Origin: Artemisia argyi
Taxonomy: Eukaryota; Streptophyta; Magnoliopsida; Asterales; Asteraceae
DNA: 64,000 nt
Assembly (NCBI GenBank): GCA_030686995.1
Contig: CM060685.1
Span: 124,025,823-124,089,822 of the forward strand
Reading direction: 5' to 3'
Under the pieces are notes generated by a model that was not told the origin of the DNA, did no database searches, and was given only the letters and a program-made list of their open reading frames with translations. The first letter of the stretch is position 1. Each line of letters opens with the position of its first letter. This document shows positions 1-24,584 of this stretch, in pieces. The position numbers and the translations under genes are program-made.

Positions 1-13335
<13,335 letters not shown>

Positions 13336-14300
13336 CAATCTTTGAATACCAAGAGGCTTTATTACGACTTCATCCAAGTCATAGGTATGTTGCATCACAA
13401 AATTTACTTTCAAGATCTAATATTCAGAGGGTGTTTGGAATTGCTTATTTCTTTTTGAAATAAGATGTTTGGAATAAGCAACTGAAAACTGCTTTTTTCC
13501 ACTCATAAATAATCAGATAAACAGTTTTGTTAAGCAAACTCAAGCATCCTGAAAACTGTTTATTGCTTGTGTCAAAATTTCATGGGCAAATTTAAGAAGC
13601 AATACCAAACATCTCGATAATGATCTTATGTCCCACATTTTATAAAATTTTAATCAATGCTTTGTTAAGTACAGTCACTTAAAAAATTGCTCCTAAAATT
13701 GTCAATAAGCTTCTTTGTGATGTTAAAGTTGAACCCTTTTTTCGTCTGGCACACAACTGCATATGCGCCTTCAGTTTGAATTACCCTAGGAACACGCCTC
13801 TGAGAGGGTACAACTTTAAGGGATAGAATCAAACATTCCCATAAACAAAAATGTTGCATCTTCCGTTAAATGGAACTGATTATTCAGTTCGAATGACATG
13901 AGTGAAAGTTTAATAGGTGAATGTTGACCTTTAATTATCTGTTGCTATTGCTTGTAGGCCAAGCCTAATGATGGAAGGGTCAGATGCTAATTTCATGACC
14001 ATCTTGGGAATGTCAACTTTTCACCCGTTGACCATAAGGGCAAGCTCGATCTTTTCATAAGTTAACACACTTGGATTCAACTACTGGTTGCTGTTATCGT
14101 GTAACATACTTTTCTCGGCTTCGTATATATCAGTTGCAGAGTATTGCATCCACACTAGCTAGAGGGCTATGCAAATTTTGACTATGATGATGTAAATTGA
14201 TGCCACAATTTAAAGTGGCCCTCGAGCCAGTACATTTTTACTCTGATATCTTATGATGTAGTACTAAACGCTGTACTCACGAGCAAATGAAAAATTAACA
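13336..14300 (+). other. 3' untranslated region of BEACH gene, with possible intron
   Basis: After the TAG at 13333-13335 there is no further coding similarity. A GT at 13385 (AGGTATGTTGC) and an AG ending at 13957 (GCTTGTAG) could delimit a 3'UTR intron. Within it, 13433-13615 has ends GGGTGTTTGGAATTGCTT and AAGCAATACCAAACATC, which look like an old hAT or PIF MITE. The polyadenylation point is not determined. Confidence 0.5.
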
Positions 14301-14702
14301 CTGTCTTTGTGTGCTTGGTATTTAAGTACGATTTTTTTTTTCTTTTTTTCTTTTTTTTTTTTTTTTTTTTTTTGTATGAAAGGAAGTAGGGGAAATAGAC
14401 ATAAATTGTTTTGTGTTATTTTAAAGCCTTTATGCTAAATATGGGCGATATAGTTATTTTAGGGTCACCATCTACTTTTGGTTTTTGTGATTTTGCTAGA
14501 TACCAATGGAAATACAAGTTAAGCTCGGATACATGACACACTTGTTTGAGCCAACTCTTTGTTTTGCTTAGTTTTGTAGTGATTAGAAACTAATTGCATC
14601 TATTAAATTCCCAATAGAGATTCTGTGCAACCTAGCTTTAAAAGGGTCAAAATAGTCCGAACTGCAATTTTGGTATTCAAAGAATGTTTGGGATTGCTTG
14701 CG

Positions 14703-14734
<32 letters not shown>

Positions 14735-15300
14735 GCTTGTTTATAAAATATTTTGGTATTCAAAGGATTATTTTTTTTTATGCTTGTTTTTTCTATAAAA
14801 TAAACTATATATTGCTGGGAAATAGTCACTTCAGAAATTTGTATTTACTCATCTCTACTACTAATAAAGAGAACATTTTTTTAAAAAAAATTAAGAGTAA
14901 CTTACATGGATAGTCCTTGTGGTTTGACCGAAATTGCATATACTGTCCTTGATAGTTTGTAAGGACTCATTAAGTTTGTACGTTTCGACTGCTGTTAAGG
15001 ATGCACTCAGTGTGATGTTTTTTTGAGTCTTAAGAAAAACTATGTGTGCGGTTGTACAAACGAACACTTATTGCCATTGTGAAATGTTGCACAGAAAGAT
15101 ATGTTTGTGTGTATGTGTATCTTTATATATGTGTTTGTGCTAATGGATCATTTTGTATTTTGCACATCATATGTAATAATTTGTTATAGTTGCAAAATAA
15201 GTTGTCATGTAATTTGCTTAAGAGCAATTACTGCATTACTGGTTTGATATCTCATTCACCTTTTAGAGTTTTGTTTCTGTCATAGACGCCATGCATGGCT
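14301..15300. other. Gene-free AT-rich spacer with T runs and a lone transposon end
   Basis: T/C-rich runs lie at about 14332-14373 and 14704-14731. From 14895, GAGTAACTTACATGGATAG followed by GTCCTTGTGGTTTGACC matches in style the terminus of the Mutator-like element at 21948 (GAGTAAAC, then GTCCTTGTGGTTTG). I found no partner end. Nothing else is recognisable. Confidence 0.45.
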
Positions 15301-15949
15301 ACATTTCCAGACTAGTTATAGCCAAATGTATTATCCTCTAATTACAAGAATGACTACAGCTAAATTGGCATCACCATAACTTTATGTTCTAACCAATGAA
15401 ACACATCAACTCTAAGGATATCTCACAACTTTGATTACATCCATAACATCATTGTGCAGTCTTACATCCTTAGATTAATAATATTACAGATCCTATATCC
15501 AAACAGGCATCGTCAAAATTTGAGATCACATAGAGTTGGAGTCAAAACATGTCATAAACAAAGGAGGTAGTCTTATCTTTCATGACTTACCAAGCCTTGT
15601 AAATAACTTAATCTTCATCCTTTTTATACCCATTATCTTCAACAGGAAACTATCCTTATGATATCTACAAGCCTTAACTAATATATGACTAGCAAAATTC
15701 ATACTGAGCTCTATCTTACTCTTCAAAGCATACATCCATGAACTAGCCATCCTAAATAGTGAAGGTTTTCAAAATCAATGTACATAGCCATCTGGTAACT
15801 AAAACCAAAGCACCTATTTCTCAATTCCAAACAAACAAACAGACTTTCAACTACCTGACACTAACCATTACCTTCAATATAACATCCTTCAATTCTACTC
15901 CTTATTCCATTCTACTTACATTCAACCGTCTCTTCCTATCCCTTAGGTA

Positions 15950-16326
15950 GAAATTTGCATTTGAACATCCGACTCCATACTAATTTGGAGTATTGCTTCT
16001 GACTTTTTTACTTTCAAGCTCATAAGTTGCAGCTGTATACTCTTAATAATAAAAATGATTAGAGAGTCTGCATTTCTTTACTTTCGTGGGAATAGTCTTT
16101 AATTTCTCTCATTCCAGATAAAGTATACCACATTAGCAATACGCATTCTATTCAACACACTTTTGATTGAGTTGTTGCAAGGACCATTGGCCAAGTTAGT
16201 GATAATATTTCTCCAATTATTATCCATGCTTCCTCCTTTTATCTTCTCCTTAATCTCCTTTCATACCTTCTCATAGTACTCACAAGTGAAAAATAAGTGA
16301 TCATGAGAATTATTTGTGTTTGCGTA
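15950..16326 (-). pseudogene. LINE-type zf-RVT domain remnant (3' end of ORF2)
   Basis: The minus strand reads HDHLFFTCEYYEKV, a stop, then KSVLNRMRIANVVYFIWNER, a stop, and in another frame LQLMSLKVKKSEAILQ. This is the cysteine/histidine-rich zf-RVT tail of plant L1-type LINE ORF2. Two in-frame stops and a frame change show decay. It is cut at 16327 by the LTR that follows. Its 3' non-coding tail probably runs down to about 15300. I did not find the upstream LINE part beyond the inserted element. Confidence 0.75.
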
Positions 16327-17548
16327 TGTTACATATTGGAGGTTTGAGGCAGATATCCGATTTGGTTTCCCTCGGTCGGTAAGGACCCCAAGGTGTGATC
16401 GGATTCACGAGTTGGGGTAACACTTATCGAAGTAGCCGGAGTGGATTGTGAGAATCCACTCAGTGTGTGTGTATGTGTTGAATCTAAGATGGCTCATTAT
16501 GGAAATGAGCCTTCTATTTATAGGAATGGCCTTAGCGTTACATACCCTACCTGGGAGTCCATTTATGTTTCTTGAATCTTCATATGTTGATATGCTTTGG
16601 TGGATGATGATGGCAAGATCTCCAAGCTTTTTTTGGTGGATCAAGATGTATGATATGCTTAAAACAAAGATGAATGTTAGAAGCATTATGATCATTATGG
16701 AAAGGGTGATTAATATGTGTTTCTACATGGTTTGCTATTGATCTAGATGTATGTAAAATGATAGAGAGAATATTTGTTCAAAGTCTTTCACCAAAGAGAA
16801 AAGCATGGGCTGCTATTTATAGCCAACAAGCTCAGCAGACCCACGGATGGGACGGAACCAAAATGAGGGTTCCGTCCATGTAGCTTTTTGGTTCCTCCGG
16901 AACAGAAAAATATTCACAATATATTTCCATATCTAACCAAGATCTTACACAATCTTTCTATGGATTCTAGTGCGTAAATCTAACTAAAATATTTACCAAA
17001 TCTTCTAAAGTCAACTATAAGATTCACATTCTAGAATATGATGATCCATGTGATGATGTAATTATATAGTTTCTATTTTGATTAAAATGTATATGAAAGT
17101 AACTTGTAAGTTACTAGAAAATGTATTAGCTTGTTATATGATGTTTAGTAAGTTACTAAAAGTGTTTAATGTACTTATGTTGTTATAAGACACATTTTTT
17201 ATAGATTGTAAACTTACTAATATTATCTAGATACCTAATGTGGCACTTATGCTATTTGACACCTAACGTGCACTTTGACACCTAAAATACTTAAAGACTC
17301 TAAAAGTATTTTAAACATTCTGAATGGTTTGTCAAGGGGTTTGATCATAATGCCACATAACAAACATGTACGAACCTGTATTGTAGCATATGAGGACTTG
17401 AGATGTTGAGAGGTGTTGAATGTATGTTGAGACAAAATATGATTACAAGTAACTTGTACATTTTACGTTATGTATCAAGTTATATGTTTGTCATCAATCA
17501 AAACAAACGAGACTGTATAGATTAAATATCGTAATATTTGCACTAACA
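16327..17548 (-). mobile_element. Copia-like LTR (minus orientation)
   Basis: The + strand sequence starts TGTTACATATTGG and ends TTTGCACTAACA, with TGTTA/TAACA at the two ends. Immediately to the right is ATCTCCCCCTTTTC, which read on the minus strand is the polypurine tract GAAAAGGGGGAGAT expected before a 3' LTR. Two TATA-like boxes appear on the minus strand (near 16515 CTATAAATAG and 16816 CTATAAATAG), consistent with a U3 promoter. The left flank GCGTA (16322-16326) would be the target duplication, but its partner was not located. Confidence 0.65.
16850..16877. other. Perfect hairpin, 10-bp stem and 8-nt loop, in LTR
   Basis: GGACGGAACC (16850-16859), 8 bases, then GGTTCCGTCC (16868-16877). 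The same geometry recurs twice near 27349-27443. Confidence 0.85.
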
Positions 17549-17561
17549 ATCTCCCCCTTTT
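17549..17561 (-). other. Polypurine tract beside copia-like LTR
   Basis: ATCTCCCCCTTTT on the + strand is the purine run AAAAGGGGGAGAT on the minus strand, directly before the LTR start TGTTAGTGC. It primes plus-strand DNA synthesis in LTR retrotransposons. Its position sets the element's orientation. Confidence 0.65.
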
Positions 17562-18425
17562 CGATGATGATAAAAATATGTAAACGTGATAGAACGTAAA
17601 ATGTAAAAAGTTACTTGTGTCCGTATTACTTACTTGTATCCATAATACCTTCTACATTTCCTTATCTGTTTACACTCTTCTCCCCTTTTATCGAAACAAA
17701 ATGGGTGTGTCCTTGGAGTTAACTTCATTTATCCCCGAAATGGCGAGCTTGCATCATCCCTAGTGAAGTTAAAAGGAAGTGAGGACAGTGAGCACCTAGG
17801 AACAAAAATACCATACAAAAAAAATCAAAATACTAAATACCCATATGAGGATGAGAATGACATCATATGATGGGAGACTGTTGGTTAGACCAACATGTTG
17901 AGAAAGTGTTGGGAATCATGGCTTTGATTAATATATCGTTTGAACTGAAAATGACGTGCATGATATGTGTCGAGGAAGAAGAGGATGAGATCCTATGATG
18001 GTGTTCTAGACAATGAAGTTGTGAAGTCCTAGTTTTGAGAAGAATCCTAGACTCCATTTGAATTAGTTGTTGGTTGTGGAGATGAAGAACTCTGTCAAAC
18101 ACATGATGTGTTTTTCACTCGATGAGATACTGGTACAAACTAGTGATGTTGGGTTAAAAAGGCTTAAAGCACTTGTGGTTTTATGAACCGATTTTAACTA
18201 AATGGTGTGTACCTATGTGTTGGTATTTTAGGGTGTAAGAAACATGAGCAGATGTTCTTTAAATACATTTTGACGAAATACAAATATGTGAATGAATCTC
18301 TCCCCGCCTCAATTGGTTGACATCCAACATATTTTGTAATGCATCGTATAAAGAATGATAAAGTGTTTAGGAGGTTGAAGGTTAATGAAAGCGATGAGCT
18401 TAGTAATGTTTTTGCGGATGGTGGT
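17562..18425 (-). mobile_element. Internal 3' non-coding part of the copia-like element
   Basis: No coding similarity is visible. The stretch continues, across the solo LTR inserted at 18426, into 24585 and beyond. Its minus strand holds only short, stop-broken frames. Confidence 0.4.
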
Positions 18426-18599
18426 TGATGAGTGTGTAAATACTCATCATTTTTACCTATTCTGAGCTGCCAAAACATCTAAAAACAATCATATATGCAT
18501 CAAAATACTGAAAATATCCCAGGAATGTGTTTTATATGTTTCAGATGCAAAATAGTCAAAAACAAATGAAAAATAAACAAAGTTTGCATAATTGGAAGT

Positions 18600-19060
18600 T
18601 TCAGTCCCTTATCTTTCAAAAGTTGTCAAAACTAGTCCCTGGTTATTCCAAAAACTTGAAAAAGTCACCAAAGGTCCTTTTAAATCACAAAATTACATAT
18701 TTAGTCCTTTGGTGCAAAGTTCACAAAATTGCAAGTTTAGTCCCTCAACTTTGAAAATTGACAAAAATGGTCCCTGGGATATTAAAACTTTGAGAAAAAC
18801 AAATTTTGTCCTTGTACTTCTCATCTATGGCAGGAATGGTCCTTGGTTGGAAAGTTTGGTGAAATTACATGTTTGGTCCTTGAAGTTTGGCAAATTGGCA
18901 AAAATGGTCCCTAGTGTTTTATAAGTGGAAAAATCAACAAAGGATCCTTGTACTATTAAAGATTGGCAAATTTCATCCTTGTGAGAACTTTGGGAAAATG
19001 GCAAAGTTGGACCCTGAATTTTCAGCAAATTACAAAATTGGTCCTTGTTATTTAAACCAA
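18600..19060. repeat. Degenerate direct repeats (GTCCYTG motifs) in solo LTR
   Basis: Words such as TTTAGTCCCT, ATGGTCCCTGG, ATGGTCCTTGG and TTGGTCCTTG recur about a dozen times at roughly 30-40 bp intervals, each followed by an AAATTGGCAAA-like stretch. Confidence 0.6.
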
Positions 19061-22000
19061 ACCATACGGACCCTTAATATAAAAACACCCCAAGCCCAAT
19101 CCCTGAGCCTAAAAACCCTTTGAACCGTTTTAAATAATCACACCCCTGGTCAAATGACCACCACCTCCCTTTCCCTCCCACTTGCAGTATCCCATCACCA
19201 CCCCCTCCACCATCACATCCCACCGCCCCATCCACTTACCACCCCACTTACCTAACAAAGACAACAAGCATTAAATGCTTCCCTCCCCATTACACTCCAA
19301 CAGAGCAAATTGCTCTGATTTCTCTTTCCCGCCAAAACAATCCAAAGGTCAAAAAGCTATAAGAAATCATCCAACGGCTAAGATTAAATGTGGGATTTGC
19401 TCAGAGGTGTCCAAGAACCCTAATCCAGGGCTATAAATAGAAGAAGGAAGCAAAGGAAGAAGTGTGTAGTCTTTTAGATATAAAGTAGTGTTGAAATAGC
19501 TTAAATTGTCAAAATCAGTTGTAGTTTTCAGTAATTTAAATTGTAATCTCCTTTTCAAGTGTAATCTCAACTATTTTCAATATCAATTGCAAGTTACCTT
19601 TGTTCAATTCTGTTTTTGTCATTTAAATTTGAAAATTTCAATTTCAACTCTAGTACTCTAAAGTTGTTAGTCAGAGCTGTTTTAAGCTTGTTTGAGCTTA
19701 CTTATAAGCTATTAAGAGTTTCTAAAACAAGTACAATAGCCTAGGATTAAGAAACTAGAAAATACAAAAAAAATCAAAAAAAATAGTGGCAAAATAAAAA
19801 AGAAGCTAAGTTAGGATTTTTAAATTAAAGCACTCTGTTTTATTGTTGGATTTAGATCAAATTAGTATAAAGTAACTATAGGAATCATAAACAGAACTTG
19901 GTACAATACAGAATAACAAAATCACAGGGTACCTTAGCATAAGACTGTGGAAAGCTTTTGGAAGTTGCCTGCAATGGAGGGGCAAGATGGACTTTTACCT
20001 AGCTTATCTTTGATAAGCTAGGAGCTTGTTGCAGATAAAGAGGCACTAGTAAAAGCTAGTACAAGGTTCTAAGTTTTTGTTTCAAAATTTCAAGTTTTCT
20101 AGTGTAAAAGTGTATTTCTGTGTTTCTAGGGTTTTAATGCTTAATTGTTGTTGAATTGTGTCCATTTCTGTTTATTAGTTATAATTAGACTTGTTGTAAT
20201 TCATAGAATTTAGTTATATTAGCTCTAGTAAGTTTTTCATAATTTGGTTATTTTGAGTGGAATTAGTGATTTTGAGTATCTGTGGTTAGAATCTGTGTTT
20301 TTATGATTAAATTTGTTCTTGGTAGTGTATGTTGTTAATCTGAATCAAGCTTGTGGATCATAGTAGTCTAAATCTTTGAAAGTCAAGAAAATCAAGTTTT
20401 CAAAGCCTGTTTGGGATTACTGAGTTAGCTATGATCTAGGTTGTTTTTGTTGATGCTTGTGGTTGTTACCTGTCACTTAGGGTTGTATTAGTTCAGTCAA
20501 GTCATAAAAACTTACCTTTGTTTATTAAAAAGTCAAAATAGCTTTTGATTCAACCTCATCTGTCATCTGTTAAGCATTTTGAGTCCAAACCTCATCAAAA
20601 CTTTTCAAAAGTAGTTGTTCTAGCTCACTTAGGTCTTATTTTAGCTTAATTTAACTTATTCAGGCATTAGTGATCATTAGAATCTCACAAAAGTCAAACT
20701 GAGCTCATACTTTCAAAAAGTCAAAAGTAGGTTTGTTTCAGAAATCCAAAATTTGGGAGAATTATTGTGATGTTTGTGTTAGGCTTAAGACTTTGATCTT
20801 TTCAGAAATTAAAATTTGTCACCTAGTCTACAAGTTTCCATAATCAGCTTATTTTTAAGATTTTTATTAAAGCTTGTGTAAGTGCTTATTTTGACCTGCA
20901 GGGCAAGTACATGCCCTGTGCAAGGATTTTGGCCATATTTCCAAGTTGTTTAGTGACTACCCTAGTGGACCCCACACCCTGTACCCTGGCTTCTTGGAAA
21001 GCCAATAAGCTAATTGACAAGACCCAGTGCTTATTTTGAGGTCTTTGGCTTATTTGATAGGGCTACAAGCTCCTCTTAGGTTGACCATTTCCTGAGTGAA
21101 CACTGAGTCACTCAGTGTGTGACCACAAGTTCCATAGCCTCCCAGTGCTAAAAAATAAGCAATAAGCCCAGCTTATTGGCTTATTGAGAAGCCTTCCAGT
21201 CCACCTTCATAGTTCAATTTTTGTTTTGGACCCACCTTGGCTTCTGTGGACCCCACAGAGGTTCAAAAACCTTTGGTTTGGCCTGTTTAGGCCTTGAGTT
21301 TTCATAAGTGCTTATTTGTTCCATCATAGCTTATTCTGAGTGCTTATCTGTTCCATTTGGTTTATTTCAAGTTTATAATCATCTGTGTATGCTTAGTTTG
21401 TCACTTCTCAGCTTTTTCACAGAGTGCTTAAGTCCTAATAAGCTTTTAAGTTCACTGTTTAGAAAAACGGGGTGCACATAGCTTATTTTTAAGCTATTTC
21501 AAAAGTCTTTTCACAAAAGTTTCTTATTTTTAGATTATTATCATCTGTCAATAAGAAAAACCAACAAAAAACCAAATTTAAAAATAGTGATAGTTTCTAT
21601 TTAATAGATTTTATCTTTTTAATTTTTCTTTTTAGCTTATTAATAAGCATATCGTCATTTTTATAATTTTCTTAATTTCCTGTCACCTTATTGTATTTTC
21701 AATAATTTTCTTAGATTTTTCTCTTTTAGTTTAATAATTATTAGAATTAATAATAGTTTAATTAATTAATTAGATAATATTAGTAATTAAATAGTTTTCT
21801 TAATTTTTAATTAACAACAGTAGGTTTTTATATTTTTCCTAAGTTTCATAAATCATTTAGGATTTTTAGAAAATAGTTCCTTAAACTCTACTGTTCACTT
21901 TCTAATTTTCTTAATTAATTTAGTTAAATTAGGTTTTAACTAATTTAGAGTAAACTACACCGTTCGTCCTTGTGGTTTGCGTTGACCGCAGACCTTCATC

Positions 22001-22169
22001 CTTTGACCAAAAAAATTGCACCGTTCGCCCTTAAGTCAGAAACGTTATGCACCGTTTGTCCCTCCTTCTAACGGGGTGGACTAACGCTCGTTAACTTGTT
22101 TGCTTATGAGGGTATAATAGTCATTTTGCACTATAAGGACGAACGGTGCAAGGACGAACGGTGCAATTT

Positions 22170-22700
22170 TTCGCTTTTAGTCCATTTTTTAACGCTTTCT
22201 TCCGTTTTTTTACGTTTTCGCCCGTTTTCGTCACTTTTTTTACGTTTTCGCCTATTTTCGTCCGTTTTTTTATGTTTTTATCCCGTTTTTTACGTTTCCA
22301 TCCATTTTTTTTACGTTTTCACCAGTTTATTTTATGTTTTCATCCGGTTTTCACGTTTTCACATTTTTTTATGTTTTCGCCCGTTTATTTTACGTTTTCT
22401 TTCATTTTTTTACGTTTTCGTCTGTTTATTTTAAGTTTTCGCCATTTTTTTTACGTTTTTGTCCGTTTTTTACGTTTTCGTTCGTTTTTTTTACGTTTTT
22501 GTCCATTTTTTACGTTTTCGTCTGTATTTTTATGTTTCCGTCCATATTTTTACGTTTTCGTCTGTTTTTTTACGTTTTCGTCTGGCTTTTAGTCCCTTTT
22601 TTAACGCTTTCTTCCGTTTTTTTATGTTTTCGCCCGTTTTCGTCCATTTTTTTACATTGTCACCCGTTTTCGTCCATTTTTTTTCATTATTATCCGTTTT
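22170..22700. repeat. Degenerate tandem repeats TTTTTACGTTTTCGTCCG
   Basis: About 25 imperfect units of 18-22 bp. A longer block beginning AACGCTTTCTTCCG appears twice, about 407 bp apart (near 22191 and 22598), showing higher-order duplication. Confidence 0.8.
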
Positions 22701-23089
22701 TATCCATTCTTAAATAAACTTTATATTCACATTTTTACTAGTAAATATTATGATCACTTTTCATTTTCAAAAATTTAATAAAAAAAAAAAACTTAATAAA
22801 AATAGTTTCAAAATTATACCCTCGCTCAATCCGAAACACAAACACAAACAACCAATCCACATCGTAGGGGTAGATAAAGACAAAAGAGCTACTACAGTAG
22901 CGACAGATTCGATTCCTCCTCTTCTCTTGACTTGATATATATATTACATATAGAATATGTAGAGAAGGACTCGGCGAATGGTCAAATAGCAGCTGTGAAG
23001 AAAGAGTTGTTACTTTTGATTCTCTTATATAAAAAAAGATATTGAAAGTGTTCCGGGTAAAGAAAAGTGGTGGTCAAAAGCCTTCTTCC

Positions 23090-23600
23090 ATCTTCTTAGG
23101 TTAGGCCGCAAAGTCGCTACAGGACTTGCTGTGCCATCTATTGGGCAGTGTGTGAAATGCTTTACACGTAATTACAATGTATTCAGGCTAAGATAGCAAG
23201 TGCGCCGCGAAAGGTACGAAGATGCTTTCCCGGTTTGAAGATGCTTGACTGAAAATTTTTAGCTTAGATAAATAGCGTTGATAGAAGCTTAATGAAAAAG
23301 AAGATAGGGGGCGCGTAGGGGTAGATTACCGTCGGAAAAACAAAGAGGAAGGGGCGGCAGAGTCTCGGTGGTGGCGGTGGTCACTGTGGTTGCGCGTGGA
23401 GGTGGTTGTAGGGGGATCCGTGAGCTAAAGCGCTCCAGAAAGAATGGGGATGTCCCGATCTATCAATTTGGCGAATAAAAAGTCTCGCCGGAAAATTCTC
23501 CGGCGACGGCGGTGCCGGAATCTGCTGGTGTTTGCTGGAAAATATGAAGATTCCGGTGGGTTTAGAGAGAGAAAGAGTGTGTGTGTGAGTTTAGTGTAAA
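23090..23600 (-). other. GC-richer cargo of the Mutator-like element; possible captured gene fragment
   Basis: On the minus strand this reads like a plant 5' leader: CT-rich CACTCTTTCTCTCTCTAAAC, then Cys-poor, Arg/Pro-rich short frames with CCGCCGTCGCCGGAG. Base composition is unlike the AT-rich surroundings. I cannot match it to any gene. Confidence 0.35.
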
Positions 23601-24584
23601 AATGAAATAAATAAGTAATTAAATGGTTTATATATTAAAATGGATGTGAAATTACGAATATACCCTTATGGTTAACGAGCGTTAGTGGCCCCGTTGGATG
23701 GAGGGACAAACGGTGCATAACATTTCTGACTTAAGGCCCAACGGTGCAATTTTTTTGGTCAAAGGATGAAGGACGTCGGTCAACGCAAACCACAAGGACG
23801 AACGGTGTAGTTTACTCACTAATTTATAAGTAAATAATTAGTAAAATAGTCTAAATACAATTTTTAGAAACTTTTAATAATTTTTTAGGATTCCTGATAT
23901 GGTTAATTAGATTTTTAAATTTTTCTATAATTATCTAGTGATTTTTAGTACTATTAGTAATTTAAAATAGTTTAATTAATATAATTAGTATGTAATTAAA
24001 AGAAAACCCACAAAAAGACAAAAACATTTCTTTTTAATTTTTATATTTTCTTTAAGTTAATTTAGAAGTTTAGAAAATAATTTTGCAAATTTTTAGTTTA
24101 ATTTGTAACTTTAATCATTTTTAGTTTGTTTTAAATTAGATTTTAATAGTTTTATTAATTAATTAGTATTTAAATATTAAAATAATCAAATAAATAATTT
24201 TCTTTTCATTTTAAATTTTCTTTTTATTTTAAGTTTGCAAAAGTTTCACTTGCACCCCCTGTAGTTGTAAAATTGTTAAAAGTCACCTTTTTCTCTGTCT
24301 GTAAACATTTCTGATTTCCAATTTGTGTTTGTGTAATCATATTTGTATATTGTGTATTGTTTCAAATTGTCCAAATACCAAGCAATATAATCACTTCTCA
24401 ATCATCTTTGGCTACTGTCCTCAGTGCCACTCATTCTCAAAAACGTTTTCAAACACCATTGCAATCTCGCTGGGACATAACGACCCGGGGAAACACTATA
24501 CTATCCACGGAGCATTGGTCTAAGTTGTTTTTGACTTGTTGACCTTGGTCAATAATATCTGACGGTTTAGCCCCAATCAGTGGT

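Larger units (their letters stand above)
21948..23817. mobile_element. Mutator-like element (1870 bp) nested in the solo LTR
   Basis: It begins GAGTAAACTACACCGTTCGT and ends in the inverted form GGTGTAGTTTACTC. The inverted arms extend about 150-200 bp (left 21948-22130, right 23655-23817). ACTAATTTA is present on both sides (21939-21947 and 23818-23826), a perfect 9-bp duplication typical of Mutator elements. The inside carries a T-rich repeat field (22170-22700) and a GC-richer block (about 23090-23580). There is no transposase, so it is non-autonomous. Confidence 0.82.
18426..24579 (+). mobile_element. Solo LTR of a long-LTR Ty3/gypsy element (Tat/Ogre style), with nested insertion
   Basis: It starts TGATGAGTGTGTAAATACTC and ends CCCCAATCA (TGAT/ATCA ends). 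The 5-bp repeat GTGGT flanks both sides (18421-18425 and 24580-24584). After removing the nested Mutator-like element the LTR is about 4.28 kb, a size typical of Tat/Ogre LTRs. A TATA box CTATAAATAG at 19431-19440 fits an LTR promoter on the + strand. The left 500 bp holds degenerate direct repeats around GGTCCTTG/AGTCCCT spaced about 30-40 bp. No internal region or second LTR is present, so unequal recombination is the likely origin. The family assignment is by style only. Confidence 0.75.

Noticed and set aside
18527..19123. Plus-strand frames up to 110 codons in the solo LTR
   Set aside because: Lie in the degenerate GTCCYTG repeat field of the LTR; overlapping frames without domain similarity.
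22096..22717. Overlapping Phe-rich open frames of 84-148 codons
   Set aside because: They are translations of the T-rich TTTTTACGTTTTCG repeat array in several frames at once; no protein-like composition.
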